Source: Symbiobacterium terraclitae
Lineage (GTDB): Bacteria; Bacillota; Sulfobacillia; Symbiobacteriales; Symbiobacteriaceae
Direction of reading: 5' to 3'
Length of the DNA: 47,093 bases
Assembly (NCBI RefSeq): GCF_017874315.1
Contig: NZ_JAGGLG010000035.1
Span: forward strand, 1-47,093
Position numbers and translations under genes: made by a program. Shown here one piece after another: positions 9,084 through 19,856 of this stretch (its first letter is position 1; each line of letters begins with the position of its first letter). The notes beneath the pieces are model-generated. The model ran no database searches. It had not been told where the DNA came from and was given only the letters and a program-made list of their open reading frames with translations.

Positions 9084-10148
9084 GTGGAGCGGACGGTAGC
9101 AGGAACGCGGGTGCTGCAGGTGGACGCGGTGAAACCGGAACCGGCGGCCATCGCTGAGGCTGCTGCGATCCTGCGCGCGGGCGACGTGGTCGCGTTCCCC
9201 ACGGAGACCGTCTACGGGCTCGGGGCCAGCGCGCTGGACGGAGAGGCCGTGGCGCGCATCTACGCGGCCAAGGGCCGGCCTTCCGACAACCCGCTGATCG
9301 TGCACATCGCCGATCGGGCGCAGCTGGAGGGGCTGGTGTCCGAGGTGCCGGCCGTGGCTGAACGGCTGATGGACCTCTACTGGCCCGGTCCGCTGACGCT
9401 GGTGATGCGGCGGGGTCCCGCGGTGGCCCCGGAGGTGACCTGCGGCCTCGACACGGTGGGCGTGCGCATGCCCGACCATCCCGTGGCCCTGGCCCTGGTG
9501 CGGGCGGCCGGCGTGCCGATTGCGGCGCCCAGCGCCAACCGGTCGGGGCGGCCGAGCCCCACCGCGGCCGAGCACGTCCTCGAGGACCTGGCGGGCCGCA
9601 TCCCGGTGGTGCTCGACGCCGGTGAGACCGGCGTGGGCGTGGAGTCCACCGTGCTGGACGTGACCGTCGACCCGCCTGTGCTGCTGAGGCCCGGCGGCGT
9701 GACGCTGGAGGAGCTGGAGGCGGCCGTCGGCCCCGTGGAGGTCGCCCCGGCCGTGCGCGGCGAGGATCCCGGTGAGCGCCCGCGCTCGCCGGGCATGAAG
9801 TACAAGCACTACGCGCCCCGTGCCCCCCTCATCCTGGTGGACGGCCCGGTGATGCAGATGCAGGACAAGATCCGCGACCTCGCCATGGAGTACCTGGAGG
9901 AGGGGAAGCGGGTGGGTATCCTGTGCAGCGCCGAGAGCCGCGGGGTGTACGTGGCCCCTGTGATCCTGGAGTACGGCGCCCGGGCCGACCTGGGCGGGGT
10001 GGCCAGCGACCTGTTCGCCGCCCTGCGCGCCTTTGACCGGCACGGGGTTGACGTGATTCTCGCCGAGGGCGTGCCCACGACGGGCATCGGCCTAGCCATC
10101 ATGAACCGCCTGCGTCAGGCGGCCGGCGGGCGGGTGATCCAGGTATGA
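9084..10148 (+). CDS. ywlC: Threonylcarbamoyl-AMP synthase, Sua5 type
   Basis: A 354-residue enzyme making threonylcarbamoyl-AMP from threonine, bicarbonate and ATP for the t6A37 modification of ANN-decoding tRNAs. The YrdC domain shows FPTETVYGLGA (about 34-44) and KGRPSDNPLIVHI (about 66-78). SPGMKYKHYAP (about 233) begins the linker to the C-terminal Sua5 domain, so this is the long form. GTG start after GGGGGAGGG. The 193-bp gap before it holds a small palindrome at 8916-8928 and no convincing promoter. It overlaps the next gene by 4 bases. Confidence 0.94.
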   Translation: MERTVAGTRVLQVDAVKPEPAAIAEAAAILRAGDVVAFPTETVYGLGASALDGEAVARIYAAKGRPSDNPLIVHIADRAQLEGLVSEVPAVAERLMDLYWPGPLTLVMRRGPAVAPEVTCGLDTVGVRMPDHPVALALVRAAGVPIAAPSANRSGRPSPTAAEHVLEDLAGRIPVVLDAGETGVGVESTVLDVTVDPPVLLRPGGVTLEELEAAVGPVEVAPAVRGEDPGERPRSPGMKYKHYAPRAPLILVDGPVMQMQDKIRDLAMEYLEEGKRVGILCSAESRGVYVAPVILEYGARADLGGVASDLFAALRAFDRHGVDVILAEGVPTTGIGLAIMNRLRQAAGGRVIQV

Positions 10149-10615
10149 GGGTGCAGCGGGTGCTGCTGGTCTGCTCGGGCAACACCTGCCGCAGCCCCAT
10201 GGCGGCGGCGCTGCTCAGGGATCTCTGGCAGCGGGAGCAGCCGGGCTGGGAGCTCACCGTCGAGTCGGCCGGCACCGGGGCCTTGCCGGGGCTCCCCGCG
10301 ACGGACCACGCCGTCGCCGTGATGCAGGAGCGGGGGATCGACCTCTCGGGGCACCGCTCCAGGCCCGTCCTCCGTCTGGACGGCTACGACCTGGTGCTGA
10401 CGATGACGCGCGCCCACCGGGATGCCCTGCGGTCCCGTTTCCCCGAGGCCGCTGGCCGGGTGTTCACGCTGGGCGAGTACGCCGGAGAGGACGCCGACCT
10501 TCCCGACCCCTTCGGCGGCCCGCTGGAGCAGTACCAGCGGACAGCCGCCAGACTGGAAGCGCTGATGCCGTCCGTTGTGGCACGAATTCGCACCGAGGGG
10601 AGCAATGCCGGATGA
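10145..10615 (+). CDS. ywlE: Low-molecular-weight phosphatase, YwlE-like (probable protein-arginine phosphatase)
   Basis: 156 residues. The P-loop CSGNTCRS (Cys10-Arg16) and the general-acid loop LPDPFGG (about 119) define a low-molecular-weight protein-tyrosine-phosphatase fold. In B. subtilis YwlE the threonine of the GNTCR loop favours phosphoarginine over phosphotyrosine, and that residue is kept here. The substrate would be proteins marked by McsB; no mcsB is in the window. It overlaps ywlC by ATGA and rpiB by ATGA, so the three are translationally coupled. Confidence 0.88.
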   Translation: MRVQRVLLVCSGNTCRSPMAAALLRDLWQREQPGWELTVESAGTGALPGLPATDHAVAVMQERGIDLSGHRSRPVLRLDGYDLVLTMTRAHRDALRSRFPEAAGRVFTLGEYAGEDADLPDPFGGPLEQYQRTAARLEALMPSVVARIRTEGSNAG

Positions 10616-11061
10616 ACGTGGCAGTAGCTTGTGACCATGGCGGTCTCGACCTCAAGGAGACCGTCATTTCCGTGCTTGGGTCCCTGGGGCACACGGTGAC
10701 CGACCTGGGCACGCACGACCGCAGCTCGTGCGACTACCCCGACTACGCGCAGAAGGTGGCGGAGGGCGTGGCCGCCGGGACCTACGAGCGCGGCGTGCTG
10801 ATCTGCGGCACCGGCCTCGGCATGTCCATCGCCGCCAACAAGGTGGCGGGGGTGCGGGCGGCCCTGTGCAACGAGATCTACTCCGCCCGGATGGCCCGGG
10901 CGCACAACGACGCCAACGTCCTCTGCCTGGGAGCCCGCGTGGTCGGCCCGGGCGTGGCCGAGGAGATTGTGCGGGCCTTCTTCACCACCGAGCACGAGGG
11001 CGGGCGCCACGCCCGCCGGGTGGAGAAGATCCGCCTCCTGGAGACCCGCGAAGGCAGGTGA
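10612..11061 (+). CDS. rpiB: Ribose-5-phosphate isomerase B
   Basis: 149 residues. It interconverts ribose 5-phosphate and ribulose 5-phosphate in the pentose phosphate pathway. The LacAB/RpiB family pattern is clear: ACDHGG near residue 6, DYPDYA near 42, the active-site loop ICGTGLGMSIAANK about 63-76, and ARAHNDANVLCLGAR. The position between ywlE and ywlG matches ywlF in B. subtilis. The start overlaps the end of the preceding gene. Confidence 0.95.
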   Translation: MNVAVACDHGGLDLKETVISVLGSLGHTVTDLGTHDRSSCDYPDYAQKVAEGVAAGTYERGVLICGTGLGMSIAANKVAGVRAALCNEIYSARMARAHNDANVLCLGARVVGPGVAEEIVRAFFTTEHEGGRHARRVEKIRLLETREGR

Positions 11062-11068
11062 GTCTCTC

Positions 11069-11683
11069 GTGACCGGCGAGTCCTTCAGGGCCGGTGAGCC
11101 CGGCCGGGCCGGCGAGCCAGCGGAGGTAGACGACGAGTTCCTGTCCGCGGTGCGGTCCCAGACCAGGGCCGCGGTGGACGAGCTGTTGGCCGTGGCCGGC
11201 CTGTCCCCCGGGCAGGTACTGGTCGTGGGCTGCTCCACGAGCGAGATCACGGGGCGCCGCATCGGCAGCGCCGGGAGCGAGGCCGTGGCCGGGGCCGTTC
11301 TGGAGCCCCTGTGGGAGGCCGCGCAGGAGGCGGGCATCTACCTGGCCTGCCAGTGCTGCGAGCACCTGAACCGGGCGCTGGTGGTGCCCGCGGCCGCCGC
11401 CGAGCGGTACGGCTGGGAGCGGGTGTCCGTGGTGCCCGTACCGAAGGCGGGCGGGGCGTTCGCCGCCCGGGCGATGCGCCGGCTGCCGGAGGCGGTGGTG
11501 GTGGAGGAGATCGCCGCACATGCCGGTCTGGACATCGGTCTGACGATGATCGGCATGCACCTGCGCCATGTGGCGGTGCCGGTGAGGCTGCAGACCGCCA
11601 TGATCGGTCAGGCGCGGGTGGTGGCTGCCCGCACGCGTCCGAAGCTGATCGGCGGGGCGCGTGCGGTGTACGAGATTTCATAA
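11069..11683 (+). CDS. ywlG: DUF436 / TIGR01440 family protein, YwlG-like
   Basis: A protein of about 204 residues of a conserved Firmicute family without a firmly known function. Recognisable stretches are [31 protein letters not shown] (three cysteines) and the C-terminal [13 protein letters not shown]...[15 protein letters not shown] 11069 is chosen because GGCAGGTGAG lies 6 bases upstream; the upstream extension reads as the rpiB shadow. The first ~20 residues are Gly/Glu-rich and poorly conserved in appearance. The place after rpiB matches B. subtilis; the glyA gene usually next in line is absent. Confidence 0.85.
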   Translation: MTGESFRAGEPGRAGEPAEVDDEFLSAVRSQTRAAVDELLAVAGLSPGQVLVVGCSTSEITGRRIGSAGSEAVAGAVLEPLWEAAQEAGIYLACQCCEHLNRALVVPAAAAERYGWERVSVVPVPKAGGAFAARAMRRLPEAVVVEEIAAHAGLDIGLTMIGMHLRHVAVPVRLQTAMIGQARVVAARTRPKLIGGARAVYEIS

Positions 11684-11696
11684 AGGGGAGATGGCC

Positions 11697-12326
11697 ATGT
11701 CCAGGGTTGTCGTCATTGACCATCCGCTGATCCAGCACAAGCTCAGCATCATTCGTGACAAGGATACGGGCCCCAAGGAGTTCCGCGAGCTGGTCAATGA
11801 GGTGGCCATGCTGATGGCCTACGAGGTGACCCGGGACCTGCCCACCGAGGAGGTGGAGGTGGAGACGCCCGTCGCCAGGGCCAGGTGCCGCCGGCTCGCC
11901 GGCGAGAAGATCGGCCTGATCCCCATCCTGCGCGCCGGCCTGGGCATGGTGCAGGGCATCCTGAACCTCTATCCGACGGCCCGGGTCGGCCACATCGGCC
12001 TCTATCGCGACCCTGGCACGCTGCAGCCCGTCGAATATTACTGCAAGCTGCCCTCCGACCTGAGCGAGCGCGAGCTGATCGTCGTCGACCCGATGCTGGC
12101 CACCGGCGGCTCCGTGGTGGCGGCCCTCGACCTGATCAAGCGCCGGGGCGGTGTGAAGATCAAGCTGCTCTGCCTCATCGCGGCGCCCGAGGGCGTCAAG
12201 GCCGTACAGGAGACCCACCCGGATGTGGATATCTACATCGCCGCCCTCGACGAGCGGCTCAACGAGCACGCGTACATCGTGCCGGGCCTCGGCGACGCCG
12301 GCGACCGGCTCTTCGGCACCAAGTAG
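11697..12326 (+). CDS. upp: Uracil phosphoribosyltransferase
   Basis: About 209 residues. It salvages uracil to UMP using PRPP. The PRPP-binding motif [11 protein letters not shown] (about 126-136) and the uracil-binding C-terminal segment [16 protein letters not shown] are intact. ATG 11697 is preferred to ATG 11691 because AAAGGGGAG is then about 6 bases away. It is followed by a dCMP-deaminase-type gene, giving a short pyrimidine block. Confidence 0.97.
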   Translation: MSRVVVIDHPLIQHKLSIIRDKDTGPKEFRELVNEVAMLMAYEVTRDLPTEEVEVETPVARARCRRLAGEKIGLIPILRAGLGMVQGILNLYPTARVGHIGLYRDPGTLQPVEYYCKLPSDLSERELIVVDPMLATGGSVVAALDLIKRRGGVKIKLLCLIAAPEGVKAVQETHPDVDIYIAALDERLNEHAYIVPGLGDAGDRLFGTK

Positions 12327-12351
12327 GGCCAGCGAATGCGGGGGGATGCAG

Positions 12352-12786
12352 ATGGCACGGCCCAGCTGGGATGAGTACTTCATGGAGCTGGCCCAGGTGG
12401 TGGCCAAGCGCTCCACCTGCAACCGCAGGTCGGTGGGAGCCGTCTTAGTAAGGGACAAGCGGATTCTGACCACCGGGTACAACGGATCGCCCCCCGGGCT
12501 GCCCCACTGCACCGATGAGGGCTGCCTCATGGTGGACGGGCATTGCGTGCGGGCGATCCACGCGGAGCAGAACGCGATCATTCAGGGGGCCCTGCACGGC
12601 ATCGATCTGCGCGGCGCCACCTGCTACGTGACCAGCAGCCCCTGCGTCCACTGCACGAAGATGCTGATCGGCGCCGGGATCAAGCGGATCGTCTATCTCG
12701 AGAGCTACAGCGAGCAGATCGGCTTCGAGATGGCCCGGCAGGCGGGCGTGGTCATGGAGCGGTTCCAGCCTTCCAATGATTCCTGA
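12352..12786 (+). CDS. comEB: dCMP deaminase family protein, ComEB-like
   Basis: About 144 residues of the zinc cytidine/deoxycytidylate deaminase fold. It shows HAEQNAI with the zinc-ligand His and catalytic Glu (about 68-74) and SSPCVHCTKM with the paired zinc cysteines (about 95-104). RSTCNRRSVGAVLVRD and NGSPPGLPHC are typical of dCMP deaminases making dUMP. ATG 12352 is chosen because GGGGGG lies 7 bases upstream; ATG 12346 would sit against it. Context after upp fits pyrimidine nucleotide supply. A link to competence is only by name. Confidence 0.9.
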   Translation: MARPSWDEYFMELAQVVAKRSTCNRRSVGAVLVRDKRILTTGYNGSPPGLPHCTDEGCLMVDGHCVRAIHAEQNAIIQGALHGIDLRGATCYVTSSPCVHCTKMLIGAGIKRIVYLESYSEQIGFEMARQAGVVMERFQPSNDS

Positions 12787-12788
12787 GC

Positions 12789-12817
12789 TTTACAGCCTGT
12801 CCCTTCGCGCTTAGAAT
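12789..12817 (+). promoter_or_regulatory. Sigma-A promoter of tagO
   Basis: TTTACA (12789-12794), a 17-base spacer and TAGAAT (12812-12817). It lies just past the dCMP deaminase stop and about 73 bases before the next start. Confidence 0.75.
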
Positions 12818-12889
12818 AACAAAAGCCGGAGTCAGGCATTATGTCGCTCAGGGCGGTGCTGCGGAGCCCTGTTTAGGAGATGGGTCAAG

Positions 12890-13945
12890 ATGTTGGAAAA
12901 GGCAGGCCTCGTCTTCGGGCTGGCACTGGTGGCATCGCTGGTGCTGACGCCGCTTGCACGCAGGCTGGCACTGCGCGCAGGCATCGTGGCGCCGGTGGTG
13001 AGTCGGAGCGTCCACACGGAGCCGAAGCCGTTCCTGGGCGGCCTCGCGATGTACGTGGCGTTCGCCGCCGCGATGGCCGCGGGCGGAGGCCTGAGAGACC
13101 CGCAGGTGGTCGGCATCCTGGTCTGTGGCGGTCTGATCATGCTGCTCGGCGTCTGGGACGACCGCCGGCCCTTGCGGCCGAAGGTCAAGTTCCTGGGCCA
13201 GTTGCTGATCGCCGCGCTGCTGGTCTACTTCCCGGCGTGGCAGGTCCAGGTGCAGGGCATCTACAGCCCGCTCGGCGACCGGTGGGTCTCGTTCGGGCTG
13301 CTGGCCGGGCCGCTGACGATCATCTGGATCGTCTCGTTCATCAACGTGATGAACTTCATCGACGGCCTTGACGGCCTGGCAGCCGGCATCTCCACCATCG
13401 CGGCGCTCACGCTGCTGGTGGTCTCGCTGCAGCAGTCCCTCCCGGCGGCGATCCTGCTCTCGGCGGCGCTGGCCGGCGCGGCCATCGGGTTCCTGCGGTA
13501 CAACTTCAACCCGGCCAAGATCTTCATGGGCGACGCCGGATCGATGTTCCTGGGCCTCACCCTGGCAGCCATCTCGGTGAGCGGCGTGATGAAGAGCGCC
13601 CTGGCGGTCTCGGTGCTGGTGCCGGTGCTCGCGCTGGCGGTGCCCATCTTCGACACGGCCTTCGCCATCGTGCGGCGGCTGGCCGGTGGACGCTCCATCG
13701 GCCAGGCCGACAAGGACCACCTGCACCACCGCCTGCTCAGACTCGGGCTCTCGCACCGCAACACGGTGCTGGTGATGTGGGCCGTGTCGGCGGCCCTGGG
13801 CTTCTCCGCCGTGGCGGTGACGGAGGTCAACTTCGCCGGAGCGATGATCATCGTCGGGCTGGTGCTGGCGGTCGCTTTCGGCGCCGCCCGCCGCCTGGGG
13901 CTGCTGGAGGTCTCCCATACGAAGGAGAAGCATTCCGGCCGGTGA
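12890..13945 (+). CDS. tagO: Undecaprenyl-phosphate sugar-1-phosphate transferase, TagO/WecA type
   Basis: A 351-residue polytopic membrane enzyme of the MraY/WecA family. It loads GlcNAc-1-P (or a related sugar phosphate) onto undecaprenyl phosphate to start wall polymer synthesis. Visible motifs are SVHTEPKPFLGG (about 39-50), the catalytic NFIDGLDGLAAG (about 153), KIFMGDAGSMFLGL (about 209) and the cytosolic DKDHLHHRLLRLG (about 275). About ten hydrophobic segments are present. ATG follows TAGGAGAT. The next gene makes UDP-ManNAc, the second sugar of teichoic-acid-like linkage units. Confidence 0.93.
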   Translation: MLEKAGLVFGLALVASLVLTPLARRLALRAGIVAPVVSRSVHTEPKPFLGGLAMYVAFAAAMAAGGGLRDPQVVGILVCGGLIMLLGVWDDRRPLRPKVKFLGQLLIAALLVYFPAWQVQVQGIYSPLGDRWVSFGLLAGPLTIIWIVSFINVMNFIDGLDGLAAGISTIAALTLLVVSLQQSLPAAILLSAALAGAAIGFLRYNFNPAKIFMGDAGSMFLGLTLAAISVSGVMKSALAVSVLVPVLALAVPIFDTAFAIVRRLAGGRSIGQADKDHLHHRLLRLGLSHRNTVLVMWAVSAALGFSAVAVTEVNFAGAMIIVGLVLAVAFGAARRLGLLEVSHTKEKHSGR

Positions 13946-13959
13946 TCGGGGGAAGAACA

Positions 13960-13993
13960 GGAGGGTGAGAGGGCCGCCTCTTACCCTCCTTTT
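13960..13993 (+). terminator. Terminator or attenuator between tagO and mnaA
   Basis: A 13-bp stem (13960-13972 with 13977-13989, one G-U pair), loop GCCG, then TTTT. It is a good intrinsic terminator, yet mnaA follows directly in the same direction with no obvious promoter between. Partial readthrough is likely. Confidence 0.75.
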
Positions 13994-14025
13994 CGCTTCA
14001 TCATACATTCCGAGGAGGAAACGCA

Positions 14026-15189
14026 GTGGCTGTACGCCGCAAGGTGATGGCGATCTTCGGCTCCCGGCCGGAAGGCATCAAGATGGCGCCGGTGGTCCAG
14101 GAGCTGCGCCGCCACCCCGACTGGTTCGAGACGCTGGTGGTCTCCACCGGCCAGCACCGGGAGCAGCTGGACCAGGTCTTCGAGGCCTTCGGCCTCCGCG
14201 CGGACCACGACCTGGCCATCATGCAGCCGCGTCAGACGCTGACCGACATCATGGTGCGCGCCCTCTCGGGTCTGGACGCCCTGCTGACGGCGGAGCGTCC
14301 CGACCTCGTGCTGGTGCACGGCGACACCAGCACCACGGCGGCCGGCGCACTGGCGGCCTTCTACCACAAGATCCCCGTGGGGCACGTGGAGGCGGGGCTG
14401 CGCACCTTTGACAAGTACAACCCGTACCCCGAGGAGATCAACCGGCGCATGGCCGGGATCATCGCCGACATCCAGTTCGCCCCTACGCCCCGGGCCCGGG
14501 AGCACCTCATCTCGGAGCGCGTCGACCCCGGGACGATCTTCGTCACCGGGCAGACGGGCGTGGACGCGGCGCTGACGGTGCTGCGCCAGCCGCACGAGTT
14601 CAGCGTGCCGGCCCTCCGGGAGATCGACTTCGACCGGCACCGGGTGGTGGTGATGACCGCCCACCGGCGGGAGAACCTGGGCGAGCCCATGCGCAACATG
14701 TTCCGGGCGATCCGCGACCTGGTGGAGCGGTTCCCCGACGTGCTGCTGGTCTACGCTGTCCACCTCAACCCTGCCGTCCGGGAGCTGGCCTGGCCGATCC
14801 TCGGCGGTCACCCCCGCATCCTGCTGCTGGACCCGCTGCCGTACCCCGACATGATCCACCTGGCGGCCAGGTCGTACATGGCGATGACCGACTCGGGCGG
14901 CATTCAGGAGGAGACACCGTCGCTGGGGGTACCGCACGTGCTGATGCGGGAGACCACCGAGCGGCCTGAGGCGCTGGAAGCCGGCGTGATCCTCCTCTCG
15001 GGCACCAGCTACGAGGGCGTCTATTCGGCCGGCGAGCGCCTGCTGACCGACGGGGAGCTGCACCGGAGGATGGCGCGCGCTCAGAACCCCTTCGGCGACG
15101 GGCAGGCGAGCAGGCGCATCGCCGAGTACCTCGGCTGGCGGTTCGGCTTCCTGCCGGAGATGCCGGCTCCGTTTGACCCCCGCGCGTAG
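14026..15189 (+). CDS. mnaA: UDP-N-acetylglucosamine 2-epimerase
   Basis: 387 residues. It interconverts UDP-GlcNAc and UDP-ManNAc for wall polymers. Family motifs are GSRPEGIKMAPVV (about 9-21), STGQHREQLDQV (about 43), HVEAGLRT, PEEINRR (about 140), TAHRRENLG (about 209) and the nucleotide-binding TDSGGIQEE (about 288). GTG start after GAGGAGGA. In B. subtilis mnaA likewise lies between upp and the atp operon. Downstream to the atp promoter (15190-15317) no further gene or clear hairpin is seen. Confidence 0.96.
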   Translation: MAVRRKVMAIFGSRPEGIKMAPVVQELRRHPDWFETLVVSTGQHREQLDQVFEAFGLRADHDLAIMQPRQTLTDIMVRALSGLDALLTAERPDLVLVHGDTSTTAAGALAAFYHKIPVGHVEAGLRTFDKYNPYPEEINRRMAGIIADIQFAPTPRAREHLISERVDPGTIFVTGQTGVDAALTVLRQPHEFSVPALREIDFDRHRVVVMTAHRRENLGEPMRNMFRAIRDLVERFPDVLLVYAVHLNPAVRELAWPILGGHPRILLLDPLPYPDMIHLAARSYMAMTDSGGIQEETPSLGVPHVLMRETTERPEALEAGVILLSGTSYEGVYSAGERLLTDGELHRRMARAQNPFGDGQASRRIAEYLGWRFGFLPEMPAPFDPRA

Positions 15190-15317
15190 ACCTCGGGTGA
15201 ACTCTCGGGAGGAAAAGGCGGAAGACAAGACGAAAGAACTAGACCGTATGCCCGAGTGTTATCGCAGGCCTAACCACTTGGAATACTTGAATCTAAGGCA
15301 CCACGGCTCATTTTTCC

Positions 15318-15346
15318 TTGTGTTTTAGAGAGTCCTTTTGTATAAT
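15318..15346 (+). promoter_or_regulatory. Sigma-A promoter of the atp operon
   Basis: TTGTGT (15318-15323), 17 bases, perfect TATAAT (15341-15346), in an unusually AT-rich stretch for this window. It reads into atpZ about 50 bases downstream. Confidence 0.85.
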
Positions 15347-15394
15347 CCGCCTTGGGGATTTCACCGGATACCGGTTGAGGAGGTAACGCAGAGG

Positions 15395-15661
15395 GTGTCA
15401 CGCAGAACCCGCCGGTCACCCTACCTCCTGGTCGCGGTCGATTTCGGCTACACCCTGCTGGCTTCCCTGATCATCTTCGGGGGCCTGGGGTGGTGGCTGG
15501 ACGGCCGTGCGAACACCACTCCCCTGTTCCTGACCGCCGGCATCCTCCTCGGGCTGGCCGTGGCGTTCAACGGCCTCCTGCGGCGGCTCAGGGTAATCGA
15601 GCGCGCCGAGAAGGCGGAGCGAGACCGGGACGAGCAACCGCCGACCCAAAGCCAGCCCTGA
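15395..15661 (+). CDS. atpZ: AtpZ/AtpI-like small membrane protein
   Basis: About 88 residues with two hydrophobic helices (about 10-35 and 43-62) and a charged tail. It matches the small F1Fo-ATPase-associated membrane proteins encoded at the head of atp operons, which help ring assembly or metal supply. GTG 15395 is chosen because GAGGAGGT lies about 11 bases upstream; the longer frame to 15338 would begin inside the TATAAT box. First gene of the operon. Confidence 0.75.
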   Translation: MSRRTRRSPYLLVAVDFGYTLLASLIIFGGLGWWLDGRANTTPLFLTAGILLGLAVAFNGLLRRLRVIERAEKAERDRDEQPPTQSQP

Positions 15662-15684
15662 CCCCGTGAAGGGGGCGGCTCGTC

Positions 15685-15975
15685 GTGGCAGCGGACATAC
15701 TACTGGGTATCCTGGTGGGCGCAGCCTGGGGCTGCCTCACGAATGCGATCCTGTTCCGCAAGATGGAAAACAACCGGGCCGCGGGTATCGAACCTCTGCG
15801 CGGTATTGGTCTTGTTTTTTTTGTACGGTACCTGTTGGATGCGGCTGCGCTGGTCATCCTATACCTGGTGACCCGCAGCGCCCCGGCCCTGGTGGCGGCG
15901 GCGGTGTCCATCACGGTGGCCGTGAAGGTTTCGCTCTTCACCGTTTTCCTGCGGAAGGGGGGGAAACTTGAGTGA
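15685..15975 (+). CDS. atpI: ATP synthase protein I-like
   Basis: 96 residues, mostly hydrophobic, with about three to four membrane segments. It resembles the AtpI/UncI family, which assists c-ring assembly. Size, hydrophobicity and place immediately before the a subunit are the main evidence. GTG start with GAAGGGGG about 13 bases upstream. It overlaps atpB by 4 bases, so translation is probably coupled. Confidence 0.7.
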   Translation: MAADILLGILVGAAWGCLTNAILFRKMENNRAAGIEPLRGIGLVFFVRYLLDAAALVILYLVTRSAPALVAAAVSITVAVKVSLFTVFLRKGGKLE

Positions 15976-16751
15976 CGACGTTCCTGTTCAGCCTCGCAGC
16001 TGCAGAGGGGGAGCGGGAGTTCCACATTCACCAGCCATTCGGGGTTTTTTTCAAGGACACGCTGTTTGAAATCAACAACATGGTCATCACGCAGTGGGTG
16101 ATCATCGCCGTTCTCGTTGCCCTGGCGGTGGTGATCAACCGGGCGGTGATCAACGGCCGCTTCACCCGGCTGCGCGGGTCGATGGAACTGCTGCTGGACT
16201 TCCTCGAGGGATGGTTCTCCTCCTTCATCGGCAGTCGCCAGTACGCCCGGCAGTATATGCCCCTGCTGGGTACGCTCTTCCTGTTCATCCTCTTCTCGAA
16301 CTACCTTGGCGTTCTGCCGACCGTCGGTTATGGCCTCTTCGCCCCGACCGGGCGCTGGGGCACCACGTTGGGCCTGGGTATCGTGGTGGCCATCGCCGTG
16401 CAGGTGATCGCCATTAAGAACCTCGGCGGCATGGGCTGGGTGAAGCACCTGCTGCACCTGGGGCCGCTGTCGATCCTTGAGGAGTTCGTACATCCCTTCT
16501 CGCTGTCGCTCCGTCTCTTCGGCAACATCTTCGGCGAGGAGACGCTGCTGGCCGTCATCATCTTCCTGGCCCCGATGATCGCGCCGATTCCCATCATGCT
16601 GCTCAGCCTGATCTTCGGCGCCATCCAGGCCGTTGTGTTCACGACGCTTACCGCGATCTACATCGGCGCCGTGCTCGAATCGCACGGTGCGCACGGTCAC
16701 GGCCACGCCCACGAGGGCGAGGCTGAGCACCACCCGGCCCCCGCACACTAG
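15972..16751 (+). CDS. atpB: F1Fo ATP synthase subunit a
   Basis: 259 residues, membrane stator subunit forming the ion half-channels beside the c-ring. The essential arginine is in [17 protein letters not shown] (about 177-193). Five to six hydrophobic segments are visible. The last ~20 residues are rich in His, Gly and Ala, with nine His among them, an unusual soluble tail that could bind metal. GTG start overlapping atpI. Confidence 0.96.
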   Translation: MTTFLFSLAAAEGEREFHIHQPFGVFFKDTLFEINNMVITQWVIIAVLVALAVVINRAVINGRFTRLRGSMELLLDFLEGWFSSFIGSRQYARQYMPLLGTLFLFILFSNYLGVLPTVGYGLFAPTGRWGTTLGLGIVVAIAVQVIAIKNLGGMGWVKHLLHLGPLSILEEFVHPFSLSLRLFGNIFGEETLLAVIIFLAPMIAPIPIMLLSLIFGAIQAVVFTTLTAIYIGAVLESHGAHGHGHAHEGEAEHHPAPAH

Positions 16752-16899
16752 GGCCCCGTTAACGCAGGTATTAGCTTTCCTCCCCCTCTAGGGAAGGCGC
16801 TCCCTTCCTTTACCCCTGGGAGGATTGACTAAGAGGGCGCTCGTCGCCCGCAGCTTGGAGAAATATCTCTCTAACTCGTGAAGGAGGGGAACCCGCACC

Positions 16900-17133
16900 A
16901 TGACTGCAGTCGCATGGATCGCTCTGGCTGCCGCGCTCGCCATCTCGGTTGCCGCCATCGGCGCGACCATGGCTCAGGGCAAGGCCACCGCCGCCGCTAT
17001 GGACGCCATCTGGCGTCAGCCCGAGGCCGCCAACGACGTTCGTGGCGCCCTGATCGTGTCCCTGGCCCTTATGGAGGCCATCGCGATTTACGGCCTGCTG
17101 ATCGGCCTGCTGATCATCTTCATCCTCGGCTAA
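16900..17133 (+). CDS. atpE: F1Fo ATP synthase subunit c
   Basis: A 77-residue hairpin of two hydrophobic helices joined by the polar loop RQPEA. The ion-carrying glutamate is in ALMEAIAIYG (about 57-66). The residue after it is Ala, not the Ser/Thr of typical sodium rings, which points to protons. However, a Gln in helix 1 (MAQG) aligns with the sodium-ring glutamine, and the usual GxGxGxG run is largely replaced by Ala. Strong ribosome site GAAGGAGGGG. A 148-bp gap separates it from atpB and holds small imperfect hairpins. Confidence 0.96.
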   Translation: MTAVAWIALAAALAISVAAIGATMAQGKATAAAMDAIWRQPEAANDVRGALIVSLALMEAIAIYGLLIGLLIIFILG

Positions 17134-17153
17134 AAGGGTTTAAGGCTCGAAGG

Positions 17154-17188
17154 GGGGCGACCCGGGGCTAGTCACCTCTGGTCGCCCC
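17154..17188 (+). terminator. Hairpin between atpE and atpF
   Basis: GGGGCGACC (17154-17162) pairs with GGTCGCCCC (17180-17188). There is no full T-run. It is probably an mRNA stability or partial termination element that lets the c subunit be made in excess of b. Confidence 0.55.
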
Positions 17189-17213
17189 TTACTAGAGAGG
17201 GGGGGAACTCTTT

Positions 17214-17743
17214 TTGGACTTCTTCTTGTTCACGCTCGCAGCCGAGGAAGGCGGTATCAACATCTTCCCCGAGCCCAACGAGCTGATCTGGACCATCATC
17301 AACTTCGCCATCCTGCTGTGGCTGATGTACAAGTTCCTCTACAAGCCTCTGCTGGGCGCCATTCAGGCCCGCGAGGATGAGATTAACAACAACCTGAAGA
17401 AGGCCGCCGAGGACCGGGCCGAGGCGGAGCGCCTGCGCAAGGAGTTCGAGGCGCAGATCGCCAACGCGCAGCGCGAGGCCCAGGAGATCCTGAACAAGGC
17501 CGTGAAGAACGCGACCGCCGCCAAGGAGCAGATTGAGGCCGACGCTCGGGCCAGGGCGTCGGAGCTGCTCGAACAGGCCACCCAGACCATCGAGCGGGAG
17601 AAGGCCAAGGCCCTGGCGGAGCTGCGGCTTGAGGTCGCCAATCTGGCCGTGGCGGTCGCCGGCAAGGTGATCGAGCGCAACCTCGACACCGAGGAGCAGC
17701 GGCGGCTGGCTGACAGCTTCGTGGCAGAGGTGGCGAAGCACTA

Positions 17744-17744
<1 letters not shown>
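17214..17744 (+). CDS. atpF: F1Fo ATP synthase subunit b
   Basis: 176 residues. One membrane helix near the N-terminus (about 20-45, with PNELIWTIINFAILLWLMYKF as the visible core region) is followed by a long charged coiled coil forming the peripheral stalk. TTG start 17214 after GAGAGGGGGG. The stop and the atpH start share one base. Confidence 0.94.
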
Positions 17745-19841
<2,097 letters not shown>

Positions 19842-19856
19842 GGGTGGTGACGAGAG

